Shown: piece after piece, positions 63,690 to 64,000 of the stretch
Layout of the letters: each line of letters starts with the position of its first letter
Numbering within the stretch: position 1 is the stretch's first letter
The notes under the pieces: model-generated
The model's input: the letters and a program-made list of their open reading frames with translations, nothing else
The model's database searches: none
Told to the model about the DNA's origin: nothing
Translations under genes and position numbers: made by a program
NCBI RefSeq assembly: GCF_020010905.1
Contig: NZ_JAGJBY010000002.1
Span: forward strand, 2,542,001-2,606,000
Source: Streptomyces acidiscabies
GTDB taxonomy: Bacteria > Actinomycetota > Actinomycetes > Streptomycetales > Streptomycetaceae
Reading direction: 5' to 3'
DNA: 64,000 bases

Positions 63690-64000
63690 TCAGTGGTCCC
63701 TGGCCGTCAGGATGCGCGGGCCGTCGTCCGTGATCGCGACCGTGTGCTCCACGTGTGCCGCGCGCGAGCCGTCGTTCGTGCGCAGGGTCCAGCCGTCGGG
63801 CGCCTCGTGGTAGCCGTCCCGGCCGCTCGCGATGAGCATCGGCTCGATCGCCAGGGCCATGCCCCGGCGCAGGAGCATGCCCCGGTGGGGGCGGCCCTCG
63901 TTGGGGACCGGCGGGTCCTCGTGCATCCGGCGGCCGATGCCGTGGCCGCCGAAGCCCTGCGGGATGCCGTAGCCGCCGTCCCGGCAGACCTTGCCGATCG
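63690..64000 (-). CDS. map: Methionine aminopeptidase, type I (C-terminal part; cut by window)
   Basis: The frame runs off the right edge, so only the last 103 codons are present. FGGHGIGRRMHEDPPVPN carries the metal-binding His, GMALAIEPML the metal-binding Glu, and HVEHTVAITDDGP the final Glu. It removes the initiator methionine from new proteins; an ordinary core gene. Confidence 0.93.
   Translation of the reverse strand, partial: IGKVCRDGGYGIPQGFGGHGIGRRMHEDPPVPNEGRPHRGMLLRRGMALAIEPMLIASGRDGYHEAPDGWTLRTNDGSRAAHVEHTVAITDDGPRILTARDH

Overview
The window is very high in G+C with strong third-position GC bias, GTG/TTG starts and ATGA/GTGA stop-start overlaps, which together with its gene families points to a Streptomyces-type actinomycete chromosome. 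About 54 kb is one non-ribosomal peptide synthetase (NRPS) cluster. The last 10 kb is ordinary chromosomal flank (PcaL-like enzyme, metallo-beta-lactamase-fold hydrolase, exonuclease III, SGNH hydrolase, gamma-glutamyltranspeptidase, methionine aminopeptidase). The cluster is cut at its left edge.

Layout. 1-15022: a five-gene run of NRPS-1 (5' end missing), cytochrome P450, Fe(II)/2-oxoglutarate dioxygenase, aminotransferase and ABC exporter, mostly translationally coupled. 15054-17641: NarL-type response regulator facing a DrrAB-like ABC pair, with a dyad operator candidate between them. 17944-19439: ArsR-like regulator and a flavin reductase. 19661-23178: MbtH protein overlapped by an A-T-hydrolase protein. 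23437-47621: giant NRPS-2 (five modules) and NRPS-3 (two modules plus thioesterase), overlapping by ATGA and preceded by a good promoter. 47633-53815: orphan histidine kinase, threonine kinase, second dioxygenase, alpha/beta hydrolase, PanD and a DDAH-like enzyme. 53997 onward: GNAT acyltransferase, then the flank.

How it works. NRPS-1 reads C-A-T / C-(A deleted)-T / C-A-T-E. NRPS-2 reads (C-A-T)x4 then C-A-T-E, and NRPS-3 reads C-A-T / C-A-T-TE. Specificity residues read by eye give aromatic-like, none, hydrophobic-like (D); Asp/Asn-like, Gly, Asp, Gly, unassigned (D); Gly, Pro. Asp-Gly-Asp-Gly matches the calcium-binding D-X-D-G motif of calcium-dependent lipopeptides such as friulimicin and laspartomycin, so I infer a new member of that class. 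The lipid-loading genes and at least one earlier, probably epimerase-ending, NRPS would lie left of the window.

The most striking element is the A-less module in NRPS-1 paired with a separate A-T protein whose C-terminal alpha/beta-hydrolase domain carries GHCAG (nucleophile Cys) instead of GHSxG. That is the hallmark of aminoacyl shuttles such as SyrC and CmaE, and suggests a self-contained load-and-shuttle enzyme that fills the empty module. The threonine kinase suggests the shuttled residue may be 2,3-diaminobutyrate, a plausible ring-closing residue. The NRPS genes are a mosaic of near-identical duplicated A-T-C blocks with GT-rich codon use. One junction in NRPS-3 looks like a recombination scar that brought a Gly domain into the penultimate position.
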